Positions 49,608 to 58,772 of a stretch of DNA of 64,000 bases are shown piece after piece. The DNA is from Corallococcus sp. (GTDB taxonomy: Bacteria; Bacillota; Clostridia; Christensenellales; CAG-314): positions 1 to 64,000 of the forward strand of contig JAMPEJ010000002.1 in the NCBI GenBank assembly GCA_023665205.1, written 5' to 3'. Every line of letters starts with the position of its first letter. Position 1 is the stretch's first letter. Below the pieces are notes generated by a model that was given only the letters and a program-made list of their open reading frames with translations, was not told the origin of the DNA and searched no databases. Position numbers and translations under genes: made by a program.

Positions 49608-50387
49608 TTATTCCGCAATATCGCCGACGCCGTTTAGTATCAGGCGCGGTTGGAAAGGATAACGCGCCGCAATTTCTCGCGTGGAAACACCGGACAACAC
49701 CAACACGGAATCCAAGCCGCTTTCTATTGCGCCGATAACGTCGGTGTCCATACGGTCGCCTATCATTACCACGTCGGGGGAGTGTATACCCAACTTATGG
49801 AAACGGTGCATTGCCGCGCGCATCATAAGGGGGTTCGGTTTGCCCACGTAATAAGCCTTGCGGTTGGTGGCGTATTCCACGGGAGCGATAAGCGCCTTGC
49901 ATGCGGGCATTTCGCCTTTTTCCGTAGGTGTTGTGATGTCGCTGTTGGTGCCGATAAGTTTTGCGCCCTTGTTTACCAAGCGGGTGGCTTTGCAGATACT
50001 GTCAAAGTTGTAGTTTTCCGTTTCTCCTATCACAACGTACTCGGGATCGACGTCGTTCAAAGTGATACCGACCTCATAGAGAGCGTTGGTAAGCCCTGCG
50101 TCTCCCACCACGTACGCGCTTGTTGCGCCTTGGCTTTGCAAAAAACTTGCCGTAGCAAGCGCCGCCGTATGGAAGTGCTCCGCCGAAACGTCCAGACCCA
50201 TACGTTTGAGTTTTTGAGAGAGTTCGCGCGGAGTTTTTTGGCTGTTGTTAGTAAGGAACAAAAAGTGTTTGTCGTTTCGTTTCAGCCAATCGACAAACTC
50301 CTTAACTCCGCTAAGCAACGTATTACCGTGATAGATAACGCCGTCCATATCGCAGATAAAGCCCTTTTTGCCACGTAAAATTTCCAT
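49608..50387 (-). CDS. HAD-IIA family phosphatase (NagD-like)
   Basis: 259 residues. Motif I ICDMDGVIYHG (nucleophile near 13), motif II FLTNNSQ, the IIA cap domain, then KPNPLMMRAAMHRF and MIGDRMDTDVIGAIESGLDS (motif IV). NagD/PGP-type enzymes dephosphorylate small sugar or nucleotide phosphates. AAAGGAG lies 12 bases before the ATG, slightly far. Single gene. Confidence 0.93.
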   Translation of the reverse strand: MEILRGKKGFICDMDGVIYHGNTLLSGVKEFVDWLKRNDKHFLFLTNNSQKTPRELSQKLKRMGLDVSAEHFHTAALATASFLQSQGATSAYVVGDAGLTNALYEVGITLNDVDPEYVVIGETENYNFDSICKATRLVNKGAKLIGTNSDITTPTEKGEMPACKALIAPVEYATNRKAYYVGKPNPLMMRAAMHRFHKLGIHSPDVVMIGDRMDTDVIGAIESGLDSVLVLSGVSTREIAARYPFQPRLILNGVGDIAE

Positions 50388-50709
50388 AGTAAAATAAATC
50401 TCCTTTCGTATAGATTGTACTATAAACCTTGCAAATTGTAAAACCTAAAACGCTCAAGTTGAAAAAATATTTTTTCTGCGATGCAGTCGGTCAACGAAAA
50501 AAACAAAACGGCTTTCCGCAAAGATATCGTTGTTTTTGCAAACGACTACGCCGAACTTAAACCGCAAAAACCGGTATCTCTGCTAAGTAACGCGGCGGCG
50601 TGTCCTTTGATAAAACCGTTGGCTGTTTAGTGCGTTGATATATAAAATATTTGACTTTTTGTAAGTATGGGAGTATGATTTGCTTGATAACCTTGTTGGG
50701 AGGAAAATT
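50388..50709. other. 322-bp intergenic stretch with promoter and an ORF remnant
   Basis: A promoter for the following gene (TTGACT 50651-50656, 17-bp spacer, TATGAT 50674-50679) is clear. A 49-codon frame at 50481-50630 on the plus strand has normal codon use but no ribosome site; it may be a gene remnant. Nothing else is visible. Confidence 0.55.
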
Positions 50710-51255
50710 ATGAAAGAAGCGATACTTGTAGTAGATATGCTGAACGACTTTGTTACCGGAGCGTTGAAGTGCGACCGCGGTCTGCAAATTGTTGCGCCTA
50801 CGGCCAAATTGCTGGACGGAGCGAGAAAAGCCGGCGTGCCGGTTATCTTTTGCAACGACGCGCACGTAAAGGGAATAGATCACGAACTTAAACTGTGGGG
50901 AGACCACGCTATTGCAGGAACAAAAGGCGCGGAAGTTATACCCGAACTTAAGTTGTGCGACAATGACTACGTAGTGCCCAAACGCCGTTACAGCGGATTT
51001 TTCCATACAGACCTTGACCTACTGCTGCACGAACTGGGCGTAGATACGGTAGTGATAACCGGACTGCACACGCACATGTGCGTAAGACACACCTCTGCAG
51101 ACGCGTACTGCTTGGGTTACAACGTCGTAGTGCCGAAAGACGCGACAAACTCTTTTACCGAAGAGGACTACAACTACGGACTTAAATACCTTGTAGACAC
51201 CTACGGCGCGGAAATAACCGACGTAGACAGTCTGCTTAAAAAGTGGAACGCATAA
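50710..51255 (+). CDS. Isochorismatase/nicotinamidase-family cysteine hydrolase
   Basis: 181 residues. ILVVDMLNDFVTGAL holds the catalytic Asp, VVPKRRYSGF the Lys region, and GLHTHMCVRHTSADAYCLGY the nucleophile Cys. The family includes nicotinamidases, isochorismatases and N-carbamoyl hydrolases. The 181-residue length and an N-terminus close to the Asp favour a nicotinamidase-like enzyme, not certain. GGGAGG lies 6 bases before the ATG. Confidence 0.93.
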   Translation: MKEAILVVDMLNDFVTGALKCDRGLQIVAPTAKLLDGARKAGVPVIFCNDAHVKGIDHELKLWGDHAIAGTKGAEVIPELKLCDNDYVVPKRRYSGFFHTDLDLLLHELGVDTVVITGLHTHMCVRHTSADAYCLGYNVVVPKDATNSFTEEDYNYGLKYLVDTYGAEITDVDSLLKKWNA

Positions 51256-51289
51256 GTTAAATTATATAAACCTGCTGAGACAAAATTTA

Positions 51290-51325
51290 AGAGGCAGTTG
51301 CAACGCGCAACCGCCTCTTTTTATT
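51290..51325 (+). terminator. Terminator of the cysteine hydrolase gene
   Basis: GAGGCAGTTGC pairs with GCAACCGCCTC (one bulge), then T5. Confidence 0.85.
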
Positions 51326-51349
51326 GTTGAAAATATTTCCGACAATTTA

Positions 51350-54300
51350 CTATAAAAACTCCGCATAGCGGGCAACCAGCATTGAAATAGTTTCTAAGTC
51401 GATCAATCCTTTACCCAAAGCTATTTTCAGATATTTACCGTTAAGCGCATTAAACGCGTCTTCACTAACAGCCCATATTTCGGCAAATTCTTCGTAAGTA
51501 TACAAACCGTAGGTTTCCACGTCAATTGCCATAGCATCTTTATTGATAGACATAGTATCTGAATTGACTTCAAAAATATTAAACAGACCGTCGATTCCGC
51601 CTGGCAAGGACAACATCCCGTTGACATAGTAACACAAATATCCGCACGTTACGGGACTGTATGACGTTGTATATTCTTCTTTTGTTTCTATGCCGGTCAA
51701 TTGCACTTTCGACAGTTGCAATACGCCGTTTTCGTCCGTTGTTTGCTTGTTGAACCAGTGGCCTATGTATTCGTAAGAATTTTGCCGCAAATAAACGTAT
51801 TTGTTCAGATCATAATCCCAAAATGCGTGTTCGGAAATCACTTTCACTGTTGTGCCGTCCGAAAAACTGAGATTTATCACCTTGTATTCCCGTGGCGAAT
51901 CTTTATCTATAAATAAAATCTTTGCAGTATCGAATTGTCCCGTATACAAATTCCACACCAACAACGATTCTTCTCCCGTCAACGTTTCAACAGGGACTTG
52001 ACGTCCGTCGGCTAAGGTTATCAGCGTGCCGGCAGCGATACAATTTCCACCGTGCTGATGAACGGTAAAAAATCTATTTCTGGGATACACTAAACCGTCG
52101 CTTGGGCTTCTTTCCAAGTCCACTCTGTAATTTGGACCGCTTGCCGCCGACTGGGATTCGATAAAATCGTAATAAAGCATAGGATGATCGGTATAACTGA
52201 ATCCCGGCAGAGCTATATATTCGTTTTGCCTTAAATAAATTGTATAGCTGTTAAATTGTCCGCATTCTTGGCAAATATTTTTGATATCGTAGTTGCATTC
52301 CAATAATATAAATTTGGAATAAAGCTTAATATCGTTGGTCTGATCCATTTTTTTGCAGGGAGTGGGTTTCTCGCAAAGGTACCGGTCCATGCCGTGGACG
52401 TTTGCAGCCTCTTTATTGTTTACTATACTCATTCTGTAATACGGATTCCCGTTCATATCATAAAAACCGTCAAATGCATATCCCTTGCGCGCAGGATAAA
52501 AATCGCATTCCGGCATAGTCAAACCGTAATACGCCGTTGCAGTTTTTATGCTTTCTCCGTAATCGGTTGTTATCTCAAATGTCACGTTGTACGGTACCGC
52601 ATACCAGTACGCATACAAAGTAACGTTCTTTTCCAATGTCCAAGTACCGGAAACTATAAGCATATTTTCATCAAAATATTGCACGCCTTTGCCGCTCTTT
52701 TCGGAAAAGTAACCTTGGAAAACACTACCCTTTTTAATCGGTTTTTGCACGTTGATTTGCGAAGACGTATAGCCGTACTTCAGCGTAATGCTGTCAATCT
52801 CGTTTTCCCAATTTTGAGTGTCTAAAGTGACGGTATAGACGTAATCCCTGCGTCCCATGCCAACCGTAATTGTAAGCATATACCCGGGCATATTGACAGG
52901 GAAAATATCGATAGCGTAATTTATCGGAGCGGAGTAACTTATCCTGAGTACGCCTCCCGAAAATGTAAAATATTCGTCATCCGACCTAACAGCATATGCC
53001 GCGTCAAGTTCCGTCTGCTTGTCGCCATCTACTAAAAACAATTGAATCCTGTATCCGTCGGCGTTGTCGTATTCATCGTGCCGTGCCAACGTTATGCGGT
53101 TGCTTTGTACAGGTTGCCCGTCCACTTTCCACAAAAACCGCAACGGTTCCAAAGTAATACTGATTTGCGTACTGCCGTCTGCGCAGGCAGAAACGATGTA
53201 ACACTTTTCGCCGGCACCGAGAGTAAAAGTCAAAATTTTAACGTTGCCGTAAATCAAAACAGAAGCGACGGATTTATTACCGACGTCGTATACACTCACA
53301 GAACCGCCGTTTTCCGAAACGGATATAATCTTGAATTGCGTAGTTTCGTTGTACGGATTTGTAAAATATAGAACATTATTAAAGACCTGATAATCGTCCA
53401 CAACCGCAATGTTTTGCGGTGGGATTTCTTGCACTGTCAACGTCAGACAATCTTCGGAATTGTTTGTTACAAGCAAATAGTAGGCTTGTCCGCGCTCGAA
53501 ATAACAATATACGTTACCGTCATCAGACTGTTTGACGGTTGCAAAACTTCCGTCTAACACCTTAATTGCTGTGGAAGTTGATAGTTGGTACGAGTTGTAA
53601 CCGTTCTCGTTTGGACATACTTTGACGACTGCGCTTTCACCGCCGTCAAGATCGAAAGGCTCTGCCAAATCAACTTGCGTCAAAGAACACTGCAACTGAC
53701 CGATAACCGTATGCGTAACGCAGTTTTTGAGAGTAAAAACGTAATATCTGTTTTTGACCAGCGAGAAGCTTTTTCCGTCCGTTTTGTCCAAACTTAATTG
53801 CACGCCGGCAGGACAGTTAAAGTTGTATATACCCGAGTACTGCGGTACAAACGTTACGGTTTGAACGCCGTTTGCAAGCAAGTATACCGGAACGTTTGCG
53901 TTATCCAACGCAACACCGTCCAACGTAAACGCAGGAGAGCAACTGTCGAACAACGTTATTTCTCTGGAAAATACAAAAGGACTCTCATCATCGTTTACCT
54001 GCTCCATCGAACCGTAAGCGGAATTTCTGCGCACTATGTCAAATTCGCAAACTTGACTCAACCTGCTTCTGTAATCGGCATCGTTAAGTACTACTATAAG
54101 TTCGGCATAGGAATCGTTATCGTCGGACAAAACGATCTCTGTCTGCGGTAAAAATCCCGCCAATCGGGTGTACCCGCTCAAATTGCCGTCCTGCCGCTGA
54201 TCGGTTTTGGACATATTGGTATCAATGTTAAATTCGTTGTTGGATTGCGTTACGACTTCTTGTCGTTCGCCGAATATGTTTGCTACGTTTTCCAAAGCAT

Positions 54301-55054
54301 GCAATACAGTACCGACATGATTGGGCAATGACAAATCCAAAATAAAATCTGCGACAAGCCGAAATGCGCCGAATTCCAATGTACCTTGCGTTGCATAACC
54401 TACCCGTCCGTAGTTTGCCCGCGACTGCAATATTATCAATCCGTCGTCGTTGTATTTTGTGTAGCCGTCATCTCCGTAGTTGAGCGCATTTTCGTTTTGC
54501 AACGTGGTTAGAAATCTTGGATTGGCTACGTAGTATGTATATCCGCCGCCGCATTTTTTATATTCATATCCACCGTCAGTTACACTGCGCTCAAAACTTT
54601 GCTGCAACAACGGTTTTATTTGTATTCTATATTCCAAATCGGAATGCGTGCCATCGAACCCGTACACAAAGTCTACAAGCAAAACGTCAAAACGCTCGCC
54701 TTCTTTTGCAATATAAAAACCGTATTCATTGCCATTATGGCTGAATACGGCATTGGTTTGGGTAGTCTCTAAATATTCCAAAGGGATCACTTGAGCGAGT
54801 TCCGGAAAAGAAGTATTGTTTCCGGCATTTTTAACGCTTTGGGCAAAGTGTTTAATATTTCTATCCGGATTCGACGTCCCGTCAGGCAATAAAACACTAT
54901 CGCTTTCCGTGTAGCGATCCGCAGAAAAATAAACTTTGTTTTCCGCAGCAAATGCACTTGGGACAATGGCAAAACCGACTGCCAAGGTTGCAAAAAACAT
55001 CGTTACCAAAATGATTGAAACAATTACGTTTTTTCGCAATTCGATTTGTGTCAT
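51350..55054 (-). CDS. Large secreted protein with InlB-like repeats and a C-terminal Hint domain
   Basis: 1234 residues. The signal peptide ends AFA-AEN near residue 37. The first 700 residues are beta-rich without a recognised domain; about 735-915 has InlB-like modules (KGSVFQGYFSEKSGKG, LEKNVTLYAYW, GYAFDGFYDMNGNPYY). A Hint (intein/hedgehog) domain begins at Cys1005 (CIAAGTLITLADGRQVPVET), with the block-B His at 1076 (SEHAFWDY) and a block-G-like CYYVNGMLSLPG ending near 1152. The canonical His-Asn end is replaced by Leu-Pro, so C-terminal cleavage is unlikely while N-terminal thioester chemistry remains possible. A conserved-looking 80-residue tail follows. AAAGGAG precedes the ATG. 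Confidence 0.9.
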   Translation of the reverse strand: MTQIELRKNVIVSIILVTMFFATLAVGFAIVPSAFAAENKVYFSADRYTESDSVLLPDGTSNPDRNIKHFAQSVKNAGNNTSFPELAQVIPLEYLETTQTNAVFSHNGNEYGFYIAKEGERFDVLLVDFVYGFDGTHSDLEYRIQIKPLLQQSFERSVTDGGYEYKKCGGGYTYYVANPRFLTTLQNENALNYGDDGYTKYNDDGLIILQSRANYGRVGYATQGTLEFGAFRLVADFILDLSLPNHVGTVLHALENVANIFGERQEVVTQSNNEFNIDTNMSKTDQRQDGNLSGYTRLAGFLPQTEIVLSDDNDSYAELIVVLNDADYRSRLSQVCEFDIVRRNSAYGSMEQVNDDESPFVFSREITLFDSCSPAFTLDGVALDNANVPVYLLANGVQTVTFVPQYSGIYNFNCPAGVQLSLDKTDGKSFSLVKNRYYVFTLKNCVTHTVIGQLQCSLTQVDLAEPFDLDGGESAVVKVCPNENGYNSYQLSTSTAIKVLDGSFATVKQSDDGNVYCYFERGQAYYLLVTNNSEDCLTLTVQEIPPQNIAVVDDYQVFNNVLYFTNPYNETTQFKIISVSENGGSVSVYDVGNKSVASVLIYGNVKILTFTLGAGEKCYIVSACADGSTQISITLEPLRFLWKVDGQPVQSNRITLARHDEYDNADGYRIQLFLVDGDKQTELDAAYAVRSDDEYFTFSGGVLRISYSAPINYAIDIFPVNMPGYMLTITVGMGRRDYVYTVTLDTQNWENEIDSITLKYGYTSSQINVQKPIKKGSVFQGYFSEKSGKGVQYFDENMLIVSGTWTLEKNVTLYAYWYAVPYNVTFEITTDYGESIKTATAYYGLTMPECDFYPARKGYAFDGFYDMNGNPYYRMSIVNNKEAANVHGMDRYLCEKPTPCKKMDQTNDIKLYSKFILLECNYDIKNICQECGQFNSYTIYLRQNEYIALPGFSYTDHPMLYYDFIESQSAASGPNYRVDLERSPSDGLVYPRNRFFTVHQHGGNCIAAGTLITLADGRQVPVETLTGEESLLVWNLYTGQFDTAKILFIDKDSPREYKVINLSFSDGTTVKVISEHAFWDYDLNKYVYLRQNSYEYIGHWFNKQTTDENGVLQLSKVQLTGIETKEEYTTSYSPVTCGYLCYYVNGMLSLPGGIDGLFNIFEVNSDTMSINKDAMAIDVETYGLYTYEEFAEIWAVSEDAFNALNGKYLKIALGKGLIDLETISMLVARYAEFL

Positions 55055-55096
55055 ACGTATTTCTCCTTTGCTTATTATTTAACAACGATTTACAAC

Positions 55097-55540
55097 TCAG
55101 ACCACGTCAATAATAAGTTTGAACTCGCGGTAATTCCATGTTACGCCTACCGTATAACACTCCAAAACGTACTGACCGCGGTCGCACACATATGTCGTGG
55201 AAACTGAACTGATAAGCGTACTTTGAAATCTTCGGCCTTTTGCGCCTGTCGCCTTTTTCCAACGCTCCCCGTTAGCCGGCCACTCCGCAAAACCGTACGA
55301 ATGGATATAAAACCCATACCTATAACCGTCATACTGTTGTTCTATATGTATTTCGTCGACGTCCGGCGTGAAAATATACTCTTTTTCTATATGCGCTCCC
55401 GAAATCCCGTTTTCGGTAACAAATACACGTACGACTCTAATTGTGATATCCTGTTTGCCGTCCCCGCAGCTTGCCATCGACAAACACACGCAAGCAAGCA
55501 AAGCAACAAGCATAATTACGGATACCGATTTTCTTTTCAT
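55097..55540 (-). CDS. Small lipoprotein 1, G-tract ribosome site
   Basis: 147 residues. The signal peptide and lipobox end MASC (Cys about 25). The mature part is a beta-rich domain with a closing YVLECYTVGVTWNYREFKLI, shared with the paralog at 55653. No family recognised. No normal Shine-Dalgarno is present: eight G (55548-55555) lie 7 bases before the ATG and probably take that role. It lies 42 bp upstream of the Hint protein gene, so the two are probably co-transcribed. Confidence 0.88.
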   Translation of the reverse strand: MKRKSVSVIMLVALLACVCLSMASCGDGKQDITIRVVRVFVTENGISGAHIEKEYIFTPDVDEIHIEQQYDGYRYGFYIHSYGFAEWPANGERWKKATGAKGRRFQSTLISSVSTTYVCDRGQYVLECYTVGVTWNYREFKLIIDVV

Positions 55541-55547
55541 AGTTTAC

Positions 55548-55555
55548 CCCCCCCC
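55548..55555. repeat. C8/G8 homopolymer at a Shine-Dalgarno position
   Basis: Eight C on the plus strand (eight G in the mRNA), 7 bases before the lipoprotein ATG. The paralog at 56141 has a normal AGGAG at the same place. Length change would shift or weaken ribosome binding. Confidence 0.85.
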
Positions 55556-55652
55556 TGCAATATTGTATCAACAAAGTATCCGAAACGCCTTTTTATCACA
55601 CAAGTGCTCACAAAAAAGAATTATATACATAAAGTCAACTTCAATTTTACTT

Positions 55653-56141
55653 TCAGTCATATACTATTTGCCCGTGTCCCGGAGTTTTCACGTCAATAAT
55701 CAACCTAAACTCGCGGTAATTCCAATCCGTGCCGACGGTATAACACTCCAAAGTATAATACCCTGCGTTGTAAACAACCGGAATACTCATTTGTTCGGAC
55801 GGAAGTATTGCTCCGGTAAGCGTACTGAAAAATCTTTCTCCCCTCACATCGATTGCCTGTATCCAATTTTGCCCGCTCTCCGCCCCACCTTCGAAACTGT
55901 ATGAATCAATATAGTATACATACATTTTACCGTCGGTCGTCCTTTTGACCTGTAGTTCGTAATTACCGGGAGCAAAAATGTGTTTCTCTACTATACCGCC
56001 CACAAACGCGCCGGTGGAGTCCACCTCTCTGCATGCGACCATAATATAGATTTCTTTTTTACCGCCGCAACTTGCCGTTGACAGACACACGCAAACCAGA
56101 ATAAAAATAAGCATAACTACGGATAACAACTTTCTTTTCAT
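55653..56141 (-). CDS. Small lipoprotein 2, paralog of the neighbour
   Basis: 162 residues, with a signal peptide and lipobox ending TASC. The domain aligns with the downstream gene: an EKHIFAPGNYELQVKR strand region and a final YTLECYTVGTDWNYREFRLI. It carries an extra TPGHGQIVYD tail. AGGAG lies 6 bases before the ATG. A candidate promoter (TTGTAA-17-TATACT near 56214-56242) lies upstream. With lipoprotein 1 and the Hint protein it forms a surface-protein cluster of unknown role. Confidence 0.88.
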   Translation of the reverse strand: MKRKLLSVVMLIFILVCVCLSTASCGGKKEIYIMVACREVDSTGAFVGGIVEKHIFAPGNYELQVKRTTDGKMYVYYIDSYSFEGGAESGQNWIQAIDVRGERFFSTLTGAILPSEQMSIPVVYNAGYYTLECYTVGTDWNYREFRLIIDVKTPGHGQIVYD

Positions 56142-56542
56142 AATCCACTCCTACTATATTTATATGCGCATAATAACGTCGACGATTTGACCGATACTAA
56201 TATTTACATAACTAGTATAACATCTACATACAACATTTACAATACCAAATTACAATTTTAACGTTAAAATATTGTTGCACATAACCATATATTTAAGATA
56301 GATCTGCCTACGTTTATACAGAACTAACATGGAAAGACATTACACGCGACAATGCTCCTAAAATCAACAAAGAAAAAGAATCCGCCGACTAAATCGGCGG
56401 ATTCGTATTGCCCGAATATAAGACAATATTACACCCGTATTGGGCAGTTCGTAAGAAACGGAAGCCGCTTATCCAACTTTCCGCAATTGCAGACAATCTC
56501 TGCTTTCGCCCGATCAACGGTAAAACGCTTGCGCGAATTTTG
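56142..56542. other. 401-bp intergenic stretch, AT-rich, with one terminator
   Basis: No gene is supported. The left half is AT-rich and holds the lipoprotein promoter. A strong hairpin GAATCCGCCGA/TCGGCGGATTC (56378-56404) followed by T on the minus strand is the terminator of the PNPOx gene, 140 bp after its stop codon. Confidence 0.7.
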
Positions 56543-57019
56543 CTAACGGTAGATAAACAGAGGGTGAGTATGGTCGCGCTCGGCGGTTTTGTTGACGAAA
56601 TCTATTTCGTAACGGTGATAACGCGTAAAAGTTTCCGCATGCGTAAGAGTTATTTCCACAATGCGCATATCCGTGTTGTCTTCCGTAACGTACTCGTCGT
56701 AATTCAAAGAAAACTCGCGCTTCATAGCTTTGCGCATAGCGGCGTTTTGTTTATCCAAAGGATGCCCGAGCGAGCGTGCGACGCCTTGCATATTATGCGA
56801 ACCGTGACACAAGCCGACGTTTGGGTTTATTTGCACGTCGTGCATAAGAGTGTTACCTATTTTGCTTAGAACGTACATTTTGCCGTCGTGATAATATGCA
56901 TGGAGATCCCTTGCGGCGACGATATCGTTTGCGCTTGTCGCCAAGCACATTTCCGTCACTTGCGAAAAGTTTTCCGTCATCACTTCCAACGCCCGTTTGT
57001 AAATTTGTTTGCTGTCCAT
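56543..57019 (-). CDS. Pyridoxamine 5'-phosphate oxidase-family (FMN split-barrel) protein
   Basis: 158 residues with the flavin split-barrel layout: MCLATSANDIVAARDLHAYY, KMYVLSKIGNTLMHDVQINP, VGLCHGSHNMQGVARSLGHP. Members bind FMN or F420 or act as flavin reductases; the role is unknown. The ATG at 57019 has GAGGTG 5 bases upstream; the longer frame to 57076 has none. It appears to be a single gene. Confidence 0.9.
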   Translation of the reverse strand: MDSKQIYKRALEVMTENFSQVTEMCLATSANDIVAARDLHAYYHDGKMYVLSKIGNTLMHDVQINPNVGLCHGSHNMQGVARSLGHPLDKQNAAMRKAMKREFSLNYDEYVTEDNTDMRIVEITLTHAETFTRYHRYEIDFVNKTAERDHTHPLFIYR

Positions 57020-57270
57020 AGACGCACCTCGCTGTTTAGATAGTATTATTGTATCAAAGCAAAGTTGCCAAGTCAATACGAAAATTTTGTTTTGTAAGCG
57101 ATCTTACAAAATTTTTGTCGATTTTTTTACAAGCTGACTTTTTTGCAAAACTAACGCGCAAACTCTCCGTTCAAACAAAAACGTTTTAATAGGAACATTT
57201 TTGCGCCAATTCCACTACAGCCAATTGTCGCAACGCAACTACAAGTTTGTGAATTCAATGCCGGTACAAT

Positions 57271-57312
57271 AAAAAAAACCCGCCGAGAAGTTTTTAACTT
57301 CGGGCGGGTTTT
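57271..57312 (-). terminator. Terminator of the DUF1858 gene
   Basis: On the minus strand AAAACCCGCCCGAAGTT folds on AACTTCTCGGCGGGTTTT, then T. The 190 bp between it and the PNPOx start show nothing else. Confidence 0.88.
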
Positions 57313-57322
57313 AACCGAATTA

Positions 57323-57505
57323 TCAGCCGTTGAGTTTTGCCAGCATTTCGTCCACGTCTACGCCGTGAGCGGCAGCCGCTTCTTCAACCGTTTCCTGATG
57401 AGCCATAAGGCAGTGTATGCAACCCATACCGTAACTGCCGAAAACTTGCGCGCTTGCAGGATTTACTTCCAACACGTCTACGATTCTCATATCCTTAGTT
57501 ATCAT
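57323..57505 (-). CDS. DUF1858-domain protein
   Basis: 60 residues: DMRIVDVLEVNPASAQVFGS, GMGCIHCLMAHQETVEEAAA, HGVDVDEMLAKLN, the full DUF1858 domain with its CxxC (Cys 29, 32). The domain is linked to hybrid-cluster or redox proteins and may bind a cofactor or metal. AAAGGAG lies 9 bases before the ATG. Confidence 0.95.
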   Translation of the reverse strand: MITKDMRIVDVLEVNPASAQVFGSYGMGCIHCLMAHQETVEEAAAAHGVDVDEMLAKLNG

Positions 57506-57587
57506 TGCGTAATACTCCTTTTTGATAAATTTTGTAATTTTATTTTACAACATTATGCCGCGTTTTGCAACTTTTTATGCGAAATCG

Positions 57588-58766
57588 CTAGCGTTTACCG
57601 ATCAAATAATTCGAACCTAAGCGCATCCAATCGTCCCAATGTTCCCAACCGTCGTTATCAGATAGATTGCCGCTTTTCCACAGCCAAAAGAACAAAAAAC
57701 CAAGGCCTACGGCGACACCCAATGCCAACAATACCGCTAGCGCAATTTTCCACTTTGACTTGGGCGCAGAGCCGGAAACTTTGCAAAGTTTCTTTTCTCT
57801 GTCGCGGTACGCCCCGGAAACGTACTGACGGTACACTTTGCCTTTGTACTTTGTGGTCGCAACGTACACCGGCGCCAACAAATACTTAAACGAGCGAGAC
57901 GTAATGTGAAGATTCAAGTCCAAATCGCCCTCGACGTCGGCATTGTAGTAATCGACAATGCGTCGACGCACGTTTGCAAGCATTTTCGCACGAGCCATTT
58001 GGAAAGCCTCGTGCGGATCCAATGTGTAATGATCGGCAATATATCCTGCCAGATATTCGTCGTCGAAAGACATATAACGGGTTTGATCGAAAGGCAGCAA
58101 AACGTTGAATTCGGCGTCCGTCAAATGTTCGTTTGCGCGGATAACTATGTCGTCGAAGACCGCCGGCATTATGCCGCTTACGCGAAACCACTCCGTATAA
58201 GTTTCCGAATAAGTTTTACCGTTACGACGCACGGTGCGTGTCCGTATCTTTCCAAGTCGTCCGCTGTATTCCGTTTCGGTATCGGCGTCAAACGTCCACA
58301 CAGGCACGTACACGCCCTTTATCGCTTCCGCCTCAGTATGCTTTTTGAATGCGCCGGGAGCCCAAAAACGTTTCCTCCGCCAACGGTTCAGTTGGGCGGC
58401 GGCATTTTCCGCGGAGACGTCAAACGGTATTACCGTATCGGGTTTTACGATCGTACCCGTAGCGTCTTGCACTATCACGGGAGAATTGCAATACGGACAG
58501 GTCGTTGCAAGCGTAGTTCGCGGCGCTACGCTTACTGCGCCGCAATTTTGGCAACGGTAACTTGCAACGTCGCTTTCCTTCCACCTGTGCTCGGTGTACA
58601 GTTCCTCAAAACTGCGCTCTGCGACGATCGCATCCTTATCGAACGCCACAAGACTTTTGCAATGATTGCATTTCATGCGGCCGGTTGAAGGATCGTACCG
58701 TAAAGACGCGCCGCAATTGGGACACTTATGCTGCACGGACCCTTGCTGTTTCACTTGTTGAGCCAT
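57588..58766 (-). CDS. Multi-zinc-ribbon membrane protein (TFIIB-like zinc finger, YdjG-like)
   Basis: 392 residues. Two or more zinc ribbons at the N-terminus: CPNCGASLRYD with CNHCKSL (about 15-37), and CQNCGAV with CPYCNSPV (about 72-95). A beta-rich middle (KGVYVPVWTFDADTETEYSG) and one C-terminal membrane helix (ALAVLLALGVAVGLGFLFFW, about 345-365) follow. It lies 6 bp after the SPFH gene. Pairing of such a protein with an SPFH/zinc-ribbon protein matches B. subtilis ydjG-ydjI, which recruit PspA to stressed membranes; no PspA gene is in the window. Confidence 0.85.
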   Translation of the reverse strand: MAQQVKQQGSVQHKCPNCGASLRYDPSTGRMKCNHCKSLVAFDKDAIVAERSFEELYTEHRWKESDVASYRCQNCGAVSVAPRTTLATTCPYCNSPVIVQDATGTIVKPDTVIPFDVSAENAAAQLNRWRRKRFWAPGAFKKHTEAEAIKGVYVPVWTFDADTETEYSGRLGKIRTRTVRRNGKTYSETYTEWFRVSGIMPAVFDDIVIRANEHLTDAEFNVLLPFDQTRYMSFDDEYLAGYIADHYTLDPHEAFQMARAKMLANVRRRIVDYYNADVEGDLDLNLHITSRSFKYLLAPVYVATTKYKGKVYRQYVSGAYRDREKKLCKVSGSAPKSKWKIALAVLLALGVAVGLGFLFFWLWKSGNLSDNDGWEHWDDWMRLGSNYLIGKR

Positions 58767-58772
58767 CGTTTA

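Noticed and set aside
50481..50630. 49-codon ORF before the cysteine hydrolase gene
   Set aside because: Codon use looks normal but there is no ribosome site or promoter, and no family was recognised; kept only as a possible remnant.
56352..56546. Plus-strand ORFs in the 56142-56542 gap
   Set aside because: No ribosome site, and they run through the terminator hairpin of the PNPOx gene.
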